Positions 18,707 to 28,092 are shown, numbered from the stretch's first letter. The stretch is DNA of 64,000 nt from Sphingomonas lenta (GCF_002288825.1 NZ_NSLI01000004.1:122501-186500); one strand, 5' to 3'. Notes: generated from the letters alone by a model not told the origin. A program made the numbers and translations.

Positions 18707-20242
18707 TCAGTACCCGCGTTCCCGCGCCCAGACCACGGCGGCGCTGCGCTTGTTGACGCCGATCTTGCCGTAGAGGCGGGCAACGTGGTTGCGCACGGTG
18801 TTGCGCGATAGGCCGAGCCGTTCGGCGATCGCGCCGTCGTCCAGGCCCTCCCCGATCAGGTGCGCCACGTCCTTCTCGCGGACGCTTAGGTCGACCGGGG
18901 TCTGGATCGCGCCTGTCCCACGCGGATTGCGCAGCTCCGCCAGCTTCTCCATGACGGTGCGGCTGAACCAGCTCGCATCCTTCATCACCGCCTCCATGGC
19001 ATCGGCCAGCTCCAGCTCGCTGTGCCGCCGCGCGGTGATGTCCTGGAAGAGCCAGACCACGCATTCGGTGCCGTGCCGGCAGATACGCTCGGCGGATAGG
19101 AGGCAGTCGATCGCGCGACCCTGTCGGTCGAGCAGGCGCATGTCGCGCCCGCGCAGGCCGCCGCGGCTCCCGATCTCGCGCAGGATCGCGTCCCGCTCGG
19201 CCGCGTCGCCCCAAACAGGCAGCTCGGCCAGTGGCTCGCCGGAGACGGTCCCTGCGGGGAACGCCGTCATGCGCCCGAACGCGTCGTTCGCGTCGACGAT
19301 GCGGCCGGACGCGGCTTCCGTGATCAGCATGGGCACGGGCGCCATGCGGAAGACCGCCTCGAAATGCTCCTCGCTGCGCTTGAGCGCCTGCTCCGCGCGC
19401 CGGCGCGGCTCCAGGTCGGCGAAGGTCAGCAGCATGCAGGGCTGGTCGGCGAGCTCAATCGGCTGGCCGGCCAGGATGACGAGGCGGGTAGGTCCAGCCG
19501 CGGTCGGCAGCTCGGCCTCCATCTGCGGGATCGTCTCGCCCGCTTCCAACTTGCGCTTGGCGAGCCCGGCGCGCTCGGCCCCGTCCAGCACGCCGATGTC
19601 GAGGAGGCTGCGCCCGATCACAGCGTCGCGCGAGAAACCGGAGAGTTCCAGGAAGCCGCGGTTCGCCTTGATGTAGCGGTGATCGGACAGGCGCACGATC
19701 AGGGCCGGCGCGGGGTTGGCCCCGAACATGGCATCGAACCGGTCCTCGGCCTCGAACCGGTCGGACACGTCCTGGATCACCAGCGCCAGGCAGTCGGGCT
19801 CGCCGCCGTCATCGTCCATCTGAACGTCGCGGACATGGTGGACCCAGCGCGGCTCGTTCTGGCCCAGCGGGGCGACCTCGACCACAAGGTCCGGGAAGCT
19901 CTCGCCGGCCAGGAGCCGCATGATCGGGTACTCGCGGCGCGGCAGCCGGTGGTGGTTGCGGTAGCGCAGGCAGAAGCGTTGGCAGTAATCATCGGCCGTC
20001 GCGCCGATCTCCTCGGGGGCGGTAACACCGTGCATCGCTAGTGCTGCCGGGTTGGCCCAGAGGATGGTGCCGGACGGGTGCACCAGGATCACGCCCGCGC
20101 TCAAGCCGTCCACCAGCTGGCGCAGGTGGCCGAGCGTGGCCTCGGACAGGGCAGGGGGCGTTAAGGCGTTCACACCGATACTAGCGCCGCGGGCGAGCTC
20201 AGGTTCCTGTTCCGGCCTGATACACAGGGCAGATTGCGCCAA
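18707..20242 (-). CDS. Multi-PAS LuxR-type transcriptional regulator
   Basis: A 511-residue soluble protein with three PAS-like domains (about residues 40-165, 170-290 and 300-425) and a C-terminal LuxR helix-turn-helix (REKDVAHLIGEGLDDGAIAE and GLSRNTVRNHVARLYGKIGV). There is no kinase or receiver domain, so it is probably a one-component sensor-regulator responding to a small ligand, redox state or light. The start at 20242 leaves a perfect inverted repeat (20247-20277) immediately upstream; an internal GTG near 20170 is an alternative. No membrane segment is seen. Confidence 0.85.
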   Translation of the reverse strand: MAQSALCIRPEQEPELARGASIGVNALTPPALSEATLGHLRQLVDGLSAGVILVHPSGTILWANPAALAMHGVTAPEEIGATADDYCQRFCLRYRNHHRLPRREYPIMRLLAGESFPDLVVEVAPLGQNEPRWVHHVRDVQMDDDGGEPDCLALVIQDVSDRFEAEDRFDAMFGANPAPALIVRLSDHRYIKANRGFLELSGFSRDAVIGRSLLDIGVLDGAERAGLAKRKLEAGETIPQMEAELPTAAGPTRLVILAGQPIELADQPCMLLTFADLEPRRRAEQALKRSEEHFEAVFRMAPVPMLITEAASGRIVDANDAFGRMTAFPAGTVSGEPLAELPVWGDAAERDAILREIGSRGGLRGRDMRLLDRQGRAIDCLLSAERICRHGTECVVWLFQDITARRHSELELADAMEAVMKDASWFSRTVMEKLAELRNPRGTGAIQTPVDLSVREKDVAHLIGEGLDDGAIAERLGLSRNTVRNHVARLYGKIGVNKRSAAVVWARERGY

Positions 20243-20246
20243 GTAG

Positions 20247-20277
20247 TTGGTACAACGGCACTATAGATCGGTACCAA
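20247..20277. promoter_or_regulatory. Inverted repeat at the promoter of the PAS-LuxR gene
   Basis: TTGGTAC and GTACCAA form perfect 7-bp arms separated by 17 bp, just upstream of the start codon at 20242. The half-site resembles that of the mannan-locus operators, but the spacing differs. It is a plausible autoregulatory site. Confidence 0.35.
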
Positions 20278-20520
20278 TCCTGAGCACTTGAATTGAACGG
20301 GACGCCGGTGCGGCCGTTGATGCTCCAAACCTCGAGAAGCGCGAGCAACAGTGGGAAGGCGTCGTACCCGCCGGGTGCGCGTACCGGGAGTGCGGCGACA
20401 CGCGCCGACGAGGTTGATCCCGGCACCCGGCGTGCGTCCCCGGTCCCAGGGGACGAACCTGACCTTCGTGATCAAGCGCCCTGGCGGCTTCGCGACCCTG
20501 GGCGAAACAGGAGCAAGACA

Positions 20521-20790
20521 ATGAACCTCGTCATCCTCCTCGTCGTCGGCGGCATCATCGGCTGGGTAGCCAGTCTGATCATGCGTACCGACGCCCAACA
20601 AGGCGTGCTTCTGAACGTAGTGGTCGGCATCGTGGGTGCGCTGCTCGCAGGCCTGATCATCACGCCGCTGATCGGCGGCGCGTCGATTACCGACGGCGCG
20701 CTCAACATCACCTCCATCTTGATCTCGCTATTGGGGGCGGTGGTGCTGCTGGCGATCGTCAACCTGGTCCGTCGTGGAAGGGTACGCTGA
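20521..20790 (+). CDS. GlsB/YeaQ/YmgE-family small membrane protein
   Basis: An 89-residue protein with three hydrophobic helices (NLVILLVVGGIIGWVASLIM; LLNVVVGIVGALLAGLII; ILISLLGAVVLLAIVNLV) and the GWVASLI/GIVGALLAG pattern of transglycosylase-associated (stress-related) membrane proteins. The ATG has an AGGAG site 9 bp upstream. Homologues are usually stress-induced, but I cannot identify a clear ECF-type promoter in the 278 bp before it. Confidence 0.85.
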   Translation: MNLVILLVVGGIIGWVASLIMRTDAQQGVLLNVVVGIVGALLAGLIITPLIGGASITDGALNITSILISLLGAVVLLAIVNLVRRGRVR

Positions 20791-21107
20791 TGGATCAAAG
20801 CGGCTGCCTAGGAGAGCGCCGTGAGTAGCCGACCGCTCGTGCTTGGTCCGGGGCAGGTTCGCGTCCCGCGGACGCCGTCACGGCGGATGCCGGGGATCGG
20901 GCGCATTCGGCCGCGCAACAACAAGGGACAGTTTCTGGCCAGCCCTACGCAGCCGCTGGGAGCAACCGCACCATAGCCGCTGTGGCGACTTCCTGCCGAA
21001 GTGACGCTTACGGTCGCCAGCTTACCAGAAGCGCTTACCTGAGAGGTCGTCCTCGTTTCCACTAGCCCAATAGCAGCCCAAGGTTGCGATCTCCTCGAAT
21101 GGCGGTC
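20791..21107. other. Intergenic region between convergent genes
   Basis: This stretch lies between the 3' ends of the small membrane protein and the GlxA-type regulator. No open frame in it shows a ribosome binding site or family resemblance, and no clear terminator hairpin with a T-tract was found. Confidence 0.4.
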
Positions 21108-22070
21108 CTACCGTGGATCGCCGAAGCGCTTGGCGTACTGCCGCGGGCTCATGCCGACGAGCTCGCCGAACCGCCTCCGGAACGCGGTCTCCTCGGCGTA
21201 ACCCACGGCCTGCGCGACCTCCTTGACCGCGCGCGACGACGTCTCCAGCAGTTCGCGCGCTTTGGCGATCCGCACGCCGTCGATGAACGGCTTGGGCGCC
21301 TGGCCGGCCTCGGCGAGCAGCCGACGCTGGAACGTGCGCTCGGCGAGCCCGAGCGAGGCGGCCAGCGCGGCCACGCTCGGCACCTCCGGGAGCGCGGCCA
21401 GCACGGCCGCCCGCGCGCGGAACAGCAGCGGCGTGCCCGCGCGGAGCAGGGCGGGGTCGCGGAACACGCTCTGCGGCGTGAACGCCCGGTCGACGAGCGC
21501 ATAGCGCGCCACCTGCGAGGCGAGCGCGGGCGAGCGTAGCCGTCCCATGACGGCCAGCCCGAGCTCCAACACCGAGAACGGCCCCGCGGCGGTGACGAGC
21601 CGGTCGTCCTCGACCAGCATGGCGTCGCGCACCAGCACCGCTTGGCGGTAGCGCCGCTCGAACGCGTCCTGCGCCCACCAGGTGGTGGTCACCCGGCGGC
21701 CGTCGGCCAGCCCGCCCTCGGCCGCCAGGAACACGGCCGAGCAGCTCGCCGCCACCAGGGCGCCGCGGCGGTGCGCGGCCGCGATCGCCGCCACGGCCGT
21801 CCGGTGCCGCGGGATCTGCGGCTCGACCTCGCCGCCGTCGGTCAGGCAGCCGGGCACGACGAGCGCGGTCGGCGTGCCGTCCGCCGCACGGCCCACATGG
21901 CCGATGCCGGCCGGGTCGGTCACGATCTCGACGGTGAGGGCGGCGTAGCGGTCGCCCCCGACGCCCGCGCCGACATAGTTGGCGATCGAGACCAGGTCCT
22001 GCAGCGCCGGGGCGGAGGAGGGGAGCCGCCCCTCGAGCGACAGCACGACGATGTCGGCGGGATTGCCCAT
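21108..22070 (-). CDS. GlxA-type AraC-family regulator (DJ-1/PfpI plus AraC HTH)
   Basis: A 320-residue regulator. Residues 1-185 form a DJ-1/PfpI-like sensing domain (LVVPGCLTDGG; SCSAVFLAAEGGLADGRRVT with the nucleophile-elbow Cys). Residues about 215-315 form a double helix-turn-helix AraC domain (ASLGLAERTFQRRLLAEAG; AVGYAEETAFRRRFGELVG; SPRQYAKRF). It is divergent from the flavin monooxygenase gene with 227 bp between starts, so it may control that pair. The ligand is unknown. Confidence 0.9.
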   Translation of the reverse strand: MGNPADIVVLSLEGRLPSSAPALQDLVSIANYVGAGVGGDRYAALTVEIVTDPAGIGHVGRAADGTPTALVVPGCLTDGGEVEPQIPRHRTAVAAIAAAHRRGALVAASCSAVFLAAEGGLADGRRVTTTWWAQDAFERRYRQAVLVRDAMLVEDDRLVTAAGPFSVLELGLAVMGRLRSPALASQVARYALVDRAFTPQSVFRDPALLRAGTPLLFRARAAVLAALPEVPSVAALAASLGLAERTFQRRLLAEAGQAPKPFIDGVRIAKARELLETSSRAVKEVAQAVGYAEETAFRRRFGELVGMSPRQYAKRFGDPR

Positions 22071-22297
22071 GGTGGCGCAAAGTGCCCGAACTTCGTCGGA
22101 CGCGCCAGTGTCGCACGTGCGGTAATATTCGCATCATCGTGGGCGTTGAGACGGTGGGAGTCAGGACCAGCCATGCCGAACATCGTAACTGCAGCCCGTG
22201 CGCGGGCCGGGGTCCGCCTGAGCCGGGCGGCAACTAGCGGGATGTCGCAGGCCTGCGACCGCGGGCGAGCCGTCGACCTCGGCCGGGAAGCCGCGGC

Positions 22298-23641
22298 GTG
22301 AGCGCGCCCGCTCCGGTCGCCGTCGTGGGGGCAGGACCGGCGGGGCTCGCCGCCGCGCGGGCGCTCGCCGCGCGGGCGCTCGCCGGGCGGGGTGTCGCGT
22401 TCGAGGTGCTGGAGCGGCACGACGACGTGGGCGGCATCTGGGACTTAAGCAACCCGGGCACACCCATGTACGCGAGCGCGCACTTCATCTCGTCGAAAGG
22501 AGTATCCGGCTTCTCGGGCTTTCCCATGCCCGATGCCTATCCCGACTACCCGGACCGCCGGCTGATCCTCGCCTATCTCCGGGCCTTTGCCGACCGCTAC
22601 GACCTGCGTCGCCACGTCCGTTTCGGGACCGAGGTCGTGCGCGCCGAGCAGGCTGCCGGGGGCAAGTGGACCGTGACCGCGGGCGACGGTTCGGAACGGC
22701 GCTACTCGGCGCTCGTCTGCGCGAACGGGGTCACTTGGACGCCCAACATCCCGGACCTTCCCGGCACGTTCGCCGGCGAGGTCAGTCACGCAAATACCTA
22801 CCGGTCGACCGACGAGTTCAGGGGCAGGCGCGTGCTGGTGGTGGGCGGCGGCAACTCCGGCGTCGAGATCGCCTGCGACGCCGCGCGCGCCGCGGAGAAG
22901 GCGTTCATCTCGCTTCGGCGCGGCTACCGGTTCGTGCCCAAGCACGTCTTCAGTGTGCCGACGAGCGAGCTGTTCGGCGAGGACGGCCGGCCCGTCGCCT
23001 GGCCGGACTGGGCGGGCGAACTAGCCTCGATGGACGCGCTCTTGGATGGTCTCGTCGGCGACCTGACCCGGCTCGGCCTCCAGGCGCCCGACCACGACGC
23101 GTTCGCGTCGCACCCGATCATGAACACCCGCGTGCTGGACCACGTCGCGCACGGCGACCTCACGCCCAAGGGGGACGTGGCAGGGCTCGACGGCGAGGAG
23201 ATCGTGTTCGCGGGCGGGTCGCGCGAGACGGTCGGCCTGGTGATCCTCGCGACCGGCTACCGCCACGACGCGCCGTTTCTCCGCGCGCCGAGGCTCGTCA
23301 TGAACGGCGGGCGCCCGGCGCTGCACCTCAACATCTTCCCGCCCGGCGTCCATGACCTCTACTTCATCGGCTTCGTCGAGTTCGCGGCCGGCGCCTACCC
23401 GCACTTCGACCGCATGGCGCGCCTCGTCGCCGAGGTGCTGGCGTCGGGGGCCGGCGGGCGGGACGCCGTGCGGTCGCTCCACGTCGGCTACCGTCCCGAT
23501 ACCAGCGGCGGGCGCAGCTTCGTGTCGTCGGACCGGCGCGCGAACTACGTCGACGCGCACGCCTACGCGCACGCGATAGAGGGCGCGATCGAGCGCGTCC
23601 GGACCGGCGTTCCCAGTTCATCCAATCGGGAGGCAGCATGA
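22298..23641 (+). CDS. Flavin-containing monooxygenase
   Basis: A 447-residue protein. GAGPAGLAAARALAA (about residue 10) binds FAD, FAGEVSHANTYRS (about residue 160) is the FMO-identifying F-x-G-x3-H-x3-[YF] motif, and GGGNSGVEIA (about residue 183) binds NADPH. It would oxygenate a nitrogen, sulfur or ketone substrate using NADPH and O2; which substrate cannot be deduced. The GTG start at 22298 fits the position of the FAD motif. The next gene starts within its stop codon (ATGA), so the two are translationally coupled. The AraC-type regulator is divergent. Confidence 0.9.
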   Translation: MSAPAPVAVVGAGPAGLAAARALAARALAGRGVAFEVLERHDDVGGIWDLSNPGTPMYASAHFISSKGVSGFSGFPMPDAYPDYPDRRLILAYLRAFADRYDLRRHVRFGTEVVRAEQAAGGKWTVTAGDGSERRYSALVCANGVTWTPNIPDLPGTFAGEVSHANTYRSTDEFRGRRVLVVGGGNSGVEIACDAARAAEKAFISLRRGYRFVPKHVFSVPTSELFGEDGRPVAWPDWAGELASMDALLDGLVGDLTRLGLQAPDHDAFASHPIMNTRVLDHVAHGDLTPKGDVAGLDGEEIVFAGGSRETVGLVILATGYRHDAPFLRAPRLVMNGGRPALHLNIFPPGVHDLYFIGFVEFAAGAYPHFDRMARLVAEVLASGAGGRDAVRSLHVGYRPDTSGGRSFVSSDRRANYVDAHAYAHAIEGAIERVRTGVPSSSNREAA

Positions 23642-24123
23642 TGCGAACCGTTTCCGAACACGCCACACGCTCCGGCGCGCGCGCCACGGGCTCGCCATCG
23701 GCCGACACCGGGGCCGGTGCCTCCGGCCTGCAGCTTTTGCGCATCGTGCTCGCGGTCAAGATCGTCGGCACGGTACTCCCGTTCGCGCTGCCGCTGCTGC
23801 TGATGTCAGCCGACGCGCTCCGGCAGTCGTTCGGCTACGCGCCCGAGCCGCTCCTCGTCGCGCGGCTGCTGGGCTGGTCCTACCTCGCGATCCTCATCGG
23901 CTACGCGGGCGGGTTCCTAGAGGCACGCCGGGGCGTGTTCCCGACCACCGCGGTCGCCATGGGCGTCGCCAGCAGCGCGGGCGCCTCCGCCATCCAGGCG
24001 TCTGTCCTGTTCGGGTCCGGGGCGACGCGGGGCCCGGCCGCGTCCGACCTCCTCGCGCTCGGCTTCACCGCGGGCGTGACCGCGACTCTCCTGTTCTGCT
24101 GGCGTCAGGCCACTAGGCGGTGA
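23638..24123 (+). CDS. Hypothetical four-helix membrane protein
   Basis: A 161-residue protein with four predicted membrane helices (LLRIVLAVKIVGTVLPFALP; ARLLGWSYLAILIGYAGGFL; TTAVAMGVASSAGASAIQAS; LALGFTAGVTATLLFCW) after a polar N-terminus of about 30 residues. Its ATG overlaps the stop of the monooxygenase gene. It resembles small membrane proteins often found beside flavin monooxygenases, but no function is assignable. It may transport or sense the monooxygenase substrate. Confidence 0.75.
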   Translation: MMRTVSEHATRSGARATGSPSADTGAGASGLQLLRIVLAVKIVGTVLPFALPLLLMSADALRQSFGYAPEPLLVARLLGWSYLAILIGYAGGFLEARRGVFPTTAVAMGVASSAGASAIQASVLFGSGATRGPAASDLLALGFTAGVTATLLFCWRQATRR

Positions 24124-24403
24124 CCCGGCGAGGGTGGGCGCGTAGGACCGCCGCGGGGCACGGACTTAGCCCCTTTTGTCGCTGTGCCGTTCCTCGGTCG
24201 GCGTTGTCTCCTCCAGCCAGGCTGACGTCGCCGCGTCGTCGGTGGATACGCGCTGCTCGCGCGCGAGCGAAATCGGCGCCGCCTGAGCCCGACGCCATAG
24301 TCGCGCTCTGCCGGCTGGCGAGGTGTTCGGCCGGGCCTGAAATTCTGATCGTGCCGAGGTTCGTGTTGAGCGGGACGGAGCGGTTCGGCAGACACGAGCG
24401 GCT

Positions 24404-25009
24404 ATGACCGACGATGAAGTTGCGACCATCGCAAGCGTGATAGCGAACGTGGATCGCTTGGTGGACGACGCCACTGCGCTGATCTCGCATGGCCGGCTCC
24501 CGAGCGCCTTTGTGCTGAACGTTATCGCGCTGGAGGAGATCGGGAAGGTCGTCCACATCCGGTGGCGGCACCTCGGCAGGAACACGACGAGGCAGGACCG
24601 GACCGCACATCTCCAGGAGTAGTGGGCCGTCGTGTGCCTCCTCATCGCCAAGAAGCCGCTGTTTGATAAGAAAATCATACTGGGTCCGGCCGAAGAGCAG
24701 CCACTGCGGATGGTCGAGCTGGCCAGCGCTTTCAGGAGCTCCGACGAGCGCAGGTTCTTCGAGAGCGTGATGGCGAAGAACATCAGCCGCGCGAAACAGC
24801 TCGGCTTGTACGAAGATGAGAGCGAGTCCCAAACGGGGCGCACCCGTGCGTCCCTCGATCACGCATTCGTTAAAGAAGTGTCGGACGCCATCTCGCGATC
24901 CCCGCCGCTTCTTTGGAACGACGTGGTGCTAACCGTCGCAAATGTCTTTTATGACATGATGTCTCCGTTTAAGAACGACATTTTCGCGCAGTCGTCCGTA
25001 CAGGCGTGA
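24404..25009 (+). pseudogene. AbiV-like (HEPN-type) abortive-infection gene with an in-frame TAG
   Basis: One frame is interrupted only by TAG at 24620-24622. The first 72 codons contain LVDDATALISHGRLPSAFVL and NVIALEEIGKVVHIRW, the typical start of AbiV-family proteins. The same frame continues after the stop with WAVVCLLIAKKPLFD, then a long helical region to 25009. The whole would be 201 residues. Lower GC than its neighbours and an isolated defence-type gene suggest acquisition by transfer. Suppression of the stop is possible but less likely than inactivation. The 280-bp gap before it (24124-24403) shows no gene. Confidence 0.65.
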
Positions 25010-25088
25010 AGCGTACGCCAAGACTCGCTTGACCTTGCTGGCCGGCCGCTTACTCGCTGTGCGGTGGATATAGGGCGTCAGCCTACTC

Positions 25089-25154
25089 CTAGAAACCTGC
25101 CACCAAGATCGTCAAGAGCGCGCACGCCGCCAGCGCGCGAACCGTCGCGTTCAT
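25089..25154 (-). CDS. Possible 21-aa hydrophobic peptide
   Basis: An ATG at 25154 follows an excellent ribosome binding site (AAGGAGG, 9 bp upstream) and encodes MNATVRALAACALLTILVAGF, then stops at TAG 25089-25091. It resembles the lipoprotein-type leader of entericidin-like peptides cut short. It could be a genuine micropeptide or the remnant of a small lipoprotein gene. The rest of 25010-25470 shows no other supported gene. Confidence 0.3.
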   Translation of the reverse strand: MNATVRALAACALLTILVAGF

Positions 25155-25470
25155 GGCATTTCTCCTCCTTGAGCGATCGGCCGGCGAGCGCCGCCGCGAC
25201 GCCTATGGGTCGTCGAACGCCTGGTCGAAGGGCCCTTCAGCGGGCCCAATCGTTAATAAGCCCGAAGCGGACCGATTGATTGCATGGAAGCGACGGGGGC
25301 GCTCGGTTCGTCGCGTTTTCGTCGCGGCGGCGAGGCGGAAGCGGGTTCGTCGCCCCGTCGTCCGCGCGGTCGCCGGGCGGTCGCGGACCGGGTGAGCGGG
25401 CGCCCCGTCCCCCGTAACGGGCGCGCCACAAAGTCGGGCGGTCGTCGCCCGGCGATCCGGGAGGATGGAG

Positions 25471-26136
25471 ATGTCCCCTTTCGCGTGCCCCTTGGCGATG
25501 CTGCTCGCCCTGCCCGCGAGCCTGGCCGCGCCCGCGTCGACGCCCGAGCGGGCGGCCGACCCCGCGCCCGCGCCCGCCGTCACGATCCAGGCCGCGCCGC
25601 CGGCGGCGGAGCCCGTGCGGGAGCCGGCCGCGCCCGCGGTCCCGCCGGCCGCCGCGGCGCCGCTCGCGCCGGGCGAGTTCCGCTGGGACGCCGACGCCGA
25701 CGCCGCGCCGGCGGCGGACGGGCCGGTGCTGCTGGCGGTCAGCCTGCCCGACCAGAAGCTCTACGCCTATCGCGGGGCCAAGCTGTTCGCGGTGAGCACC
25801 GTGTCCACGGGCAAGCGGGGCCACGCGACGCCGACGGGGGCGTTCCCCATCCTGGAGAAGCGGCGCGAGCATTATTCCAACCTCTACAACAACGCGCCCA
25901 TGCCGTTCATGCAGCGGCTGACCTGGGACGGGGTGGCGCTGCACGCGGGCAAGCTGCCGGGCTATCCGGCGTCGCACGGCTGCGTGCGGCTGCCCCACGC
26001 GTTCGCGGAGCGGCTGTTCGCGGTGACGCGCCGGGGCGGGATGGTGGTGGTCACCGACCGGCCCATCGCCGAGCTGGCGGCGCGCGACGCGCGGTTCCGG
26101 GCGGCGGGCGCGACGCTCCCCGCGCGCGTCGGCTGA
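25471..26136 (+). CDS. L,D-transpeptidase (YkuD domain)
   Basis: A 221-residue exported protein. The start at ATG 25471 is preferred because GGGAGG lies 6 bp upstream; ATG 25465 is too close. A hydrophobic leader is followed by an alanine/proline-rich linker and a YkuD catalytic domain from about residue 85 (LLAVSLPDQKLYAYRGAKL; STGKRGHATPTG). The active-site motif SHGCVRL near residue 168 is intact. It would form or modify 3-3 peptidoglycan crosslinks or attach proteins to the wall in the periplasm. It is not operonic with the following oxidoreductase (107-bp gap), although the direction is the same. Confidence 0.88.
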   Translation: MSPFACPLAMLLALPASLAAPASTPERAADPAPAPAVTIQAAPPAAEPVREPAAPAVPPAAAAPLAPGEFRWDADADAAPAADGPVLLAVSLPDQKLYAYRGAKLFAVSTVSTGKRGHATPTGAFPILEKRREHYSNLYNNAPMPFMQRLTWDGVALHAGKLPGYPASHGCVRLPHAFAERLFAVTRRGGMVVVTDRPIAELAARDARFRAAGATLPARVG

Positions 26137-26243
26137 TCACCCGGGCGCCAGACGCGCGAAACGCTGGATGCCGCGCCGCGGGCGTCGTAAGCCTGGACGC
26201 GCCGGCCGCGGCGCGCGGGCCGATCGGCGGGCGGGAGGCGAGG

Positions 26244-27455
26244 ATGGCGCAGGACGGCGTGACCCGGCGGGGCTTCATTAAGGTGGGCGGCGGCGCGGCC
26301 GCGTCGCTGGCGGCGGGACCGGCCGCGCTGGCGCAGGGCGGCGGCCCCCGCGCGGTCGGACGGCCGATGCCGGGCGGCGTCGACCTGCCCGCCGCGCCGC
26401 CGCGCCCCAAGCGGCCGGACAGCGTCGGCTTCGCGATGGTGGGGCTGGGCGGCTACGCGCTCAACCAGATGATGCCGCGTTTCGCGCAGGCGGAGCGGGC
26501 GCACGTCGCGGCGATCGTGTCGGGCAACCCCGACAAGCTGCGCGAGGTGGGCGACGCCTATGGCTTGCCGGCGGACGCGCGCTATTCCTACGAGGATTTC
26601 GCGAGGATCGGGGCGGACCGGCGGGTCGACGCGGTCTATGTCGTGCTCCCCAGCGGGCTGCACGCGGAGTGGACGGTGCGGGCGTTCGCGGCCGGCAAGC
26701 ACGTATTGTGCGAGAAGCCCATGGCGCTCTCCAGCGCGGAATGCGCGCGCATGATCGCGGCGGGGCGGCGCGCCCGGCGCAAGCTGATGATCGCCTATCG
26801 CTCGCATTTCGAGCCGCACAACATGGCGGCGATGGAGCTGATGGCGCGGGACGCGGTGGGGCGGCTCCGGCTGATCCGGACCGAGCAGTCCTATCGCATG
26901 GGCCCGACGAGCCCGAGCGCGAACTGGCGCGTGAACCGCGCGCTGGCGGGCGGCGGGCCGCTGGAGGATCTGGGGATCTACGGGCTGCAGGCCGCGCTGT
27001 ACCTGTCGCGGGAGATGCCGGAGAGCATCAGCGCCACGACCTTCCGGCCCGAGGGCGATCCGCGCTTCGCCGAGATCTTCGCGCACGTGTCGTCGCAGTG
27101 GCGGTTCCCGTCGGGCGCGGTGGCGCAGCTCGCCACGTCCTACGACTCGGCGGGGGCCAATTTCGTCCACGCGCGGGGCACGACGGGCGCGCTGATCATG
27201 GATCCCGCGACCAATTATTCGGGCCAGCGGTTGGTGCTGGAGGGGCCCGAGCGGCGCGAGCTCGAGCCGGGCGACCCGGAGGTCCAGTTCGCGCGCCAGC
27301 TCGACCATTTCGCGGACGCGATCCGCGACGGCGCGCCCGTCAGGACGCCCGGCGAGATGGGCCTGCGCGACCTGCGCCTGATCGAGGCGATCTACGCGTC
27401 GGCGGCGGCGGGGCGGACGGTCGGGCTGAACCCCGACGGCACGATGCGGCGCTGA
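26244..27455 (+). CDS. Gfo/Idh/MocA-family oxidoreductase with Tat leader
   Basis: A 403-residue protein starting at ATG 26244 with a GGGAGGCGAGG ribosome binding site. The leader contains RRGFIKVGGGAAASLAAGP, a twin-arginine signal. The NAD(P)-binding domain follows (FAMVGLGGYALNQMMPRF), then HVLCEKPMAL, the conserved EKP motif, and a C-terminal GFO/IDH domain (GGGPLEDLGIYGLQAAL). It resembles periplasmic glucose-fructose oxidoreductase-like enzymes that carry tightly bound NADP. The substrate is probably a sugar, but this is inference. Confidence 0.88.
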   Translation: MAQDGVTRRGFIKVGGGAAASLAAGPAALAQGGGPRAVGRPMPGGVDLPAAPPRPKRPDSVGFAMVGLGGYALNQMMPRFAQAERAHVAAIVSGNPDKLREVGDAYGLPADARYSYEDFARIGADRRVDAVYVVLPSGLHAEWTVRAFAAGKHVLCEKPMALSSAECARMIAAGRRARRKLMIAYRSHFEPHNMAAMELMARDAVGRLRLIRTEQSYRMGPTSPSANWRVNRALAGGGPLEDLGIYGLQAALYLSREMPESISATTFRPEGDPRFAEIFAHVSSQWRFPSGAVAQLATSYDSAGANFVHARGTTGALIMDPATNYSGQRLVLEGPERRELEPGDPEVQFARQLDHFADAIRDGAPVRTPGEMGLRDLRLIEAIYASAAAGRTVGLNPDGTMRR

Positions 27456-27499
27456 GGCGGCCGGGGTCCCCGAGCGCTATCCCCGGCGGGAGGGCCGGC

Positions 27500-27844
27500 T
27501 CACCGCCCCGCGCGCGTCGTGAGGAGCATGCCGTGCGCTTCGTGCAGGCGTCGGACGACGGCGGGCGCGAGCGGGCGCGTGAACTTCAGGCCGACGTTCA
27601 TCCGGTCGACCCAGCGGACCTCGGCCTCCATGAAGCAGCCCGCCTCCAGGCGGAGGATGACGAACGACCCGACGTCCAGCGGCTCGTCGCACAGGCCGGA
27701 AGCGCCGCCGCAGGACAGGTTGCGCAGGCGGATCGCGCAGGTCATCCCGCGCGCCCGGACCTCGAAAGGGTAGCCCAGGAAGGGGACGCGCGGGAACACG
27801 CGCGGGCCGTCCGACGAGCCCGCGCCGGGCTCGGGCGGGCCCAT
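27500..27844 (-). CDS. PilZ-domain protein
   Basis: A single PilZ domain: RVPFLGYPFEVRARG carries basic residues as in the RxxxR arm, and NLSCGGASG matches [DN]-x-S-x2-G, the c-di-GMP-binding pattern. VRWVDRMNVGLKFTRPL is the usual C-terminal strand. It is likely a c-di-GMP receptor. The start is uncertain: ATG 27844 gives 114 residues around the domain, while the frame stays open upstream to 28069 with a basic, low-complexity extension that does not look coding. The 5' flank up to 28137 otherwise holds only a small palindromic repeat. Confidence 0.75.
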   Translation of the reverse strand: MGPPEPGAGSSDGPRVFPRVPFLGYPFEVRARGMTCAIRLRNLSCGGASGLCDEPLDVGSFVILRLEAGCFMEAEVRWVDRMNVGLKFTRPLAPAVVRRLHEAHGMLLTTRAGR

Positions 27845-28092
27845 CCGAGCGGCGGCGCCGGATGATCGTTCGCGGGTCAGGGTCGGTCCTCGTCCGTTCG
27901 TTCCGGCAGCGTAGCCGCGGGTTCTGAAAGCTCGGTTAAGGGCGTGGGGCGGGGTGAGGCCCGACGGGGTGCGAACGGTCCGGTCGTTGCGGGCGCGTGA
28001 TCGGTAGAGAGACGAGCCGACGCGCCGGTCGGAGTTGTGACCGTTCAGCGTATAGCGGTTTTCGGGCAAATGCCTCCGACAGCCGCCCGAGG

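Noticed and set aside
24292..24302. CGCCATAGTCG, similar to one half of the T3SS operator
   Set aside because: The second half-site is absent and no T3SS gene is near; probably a chance match.
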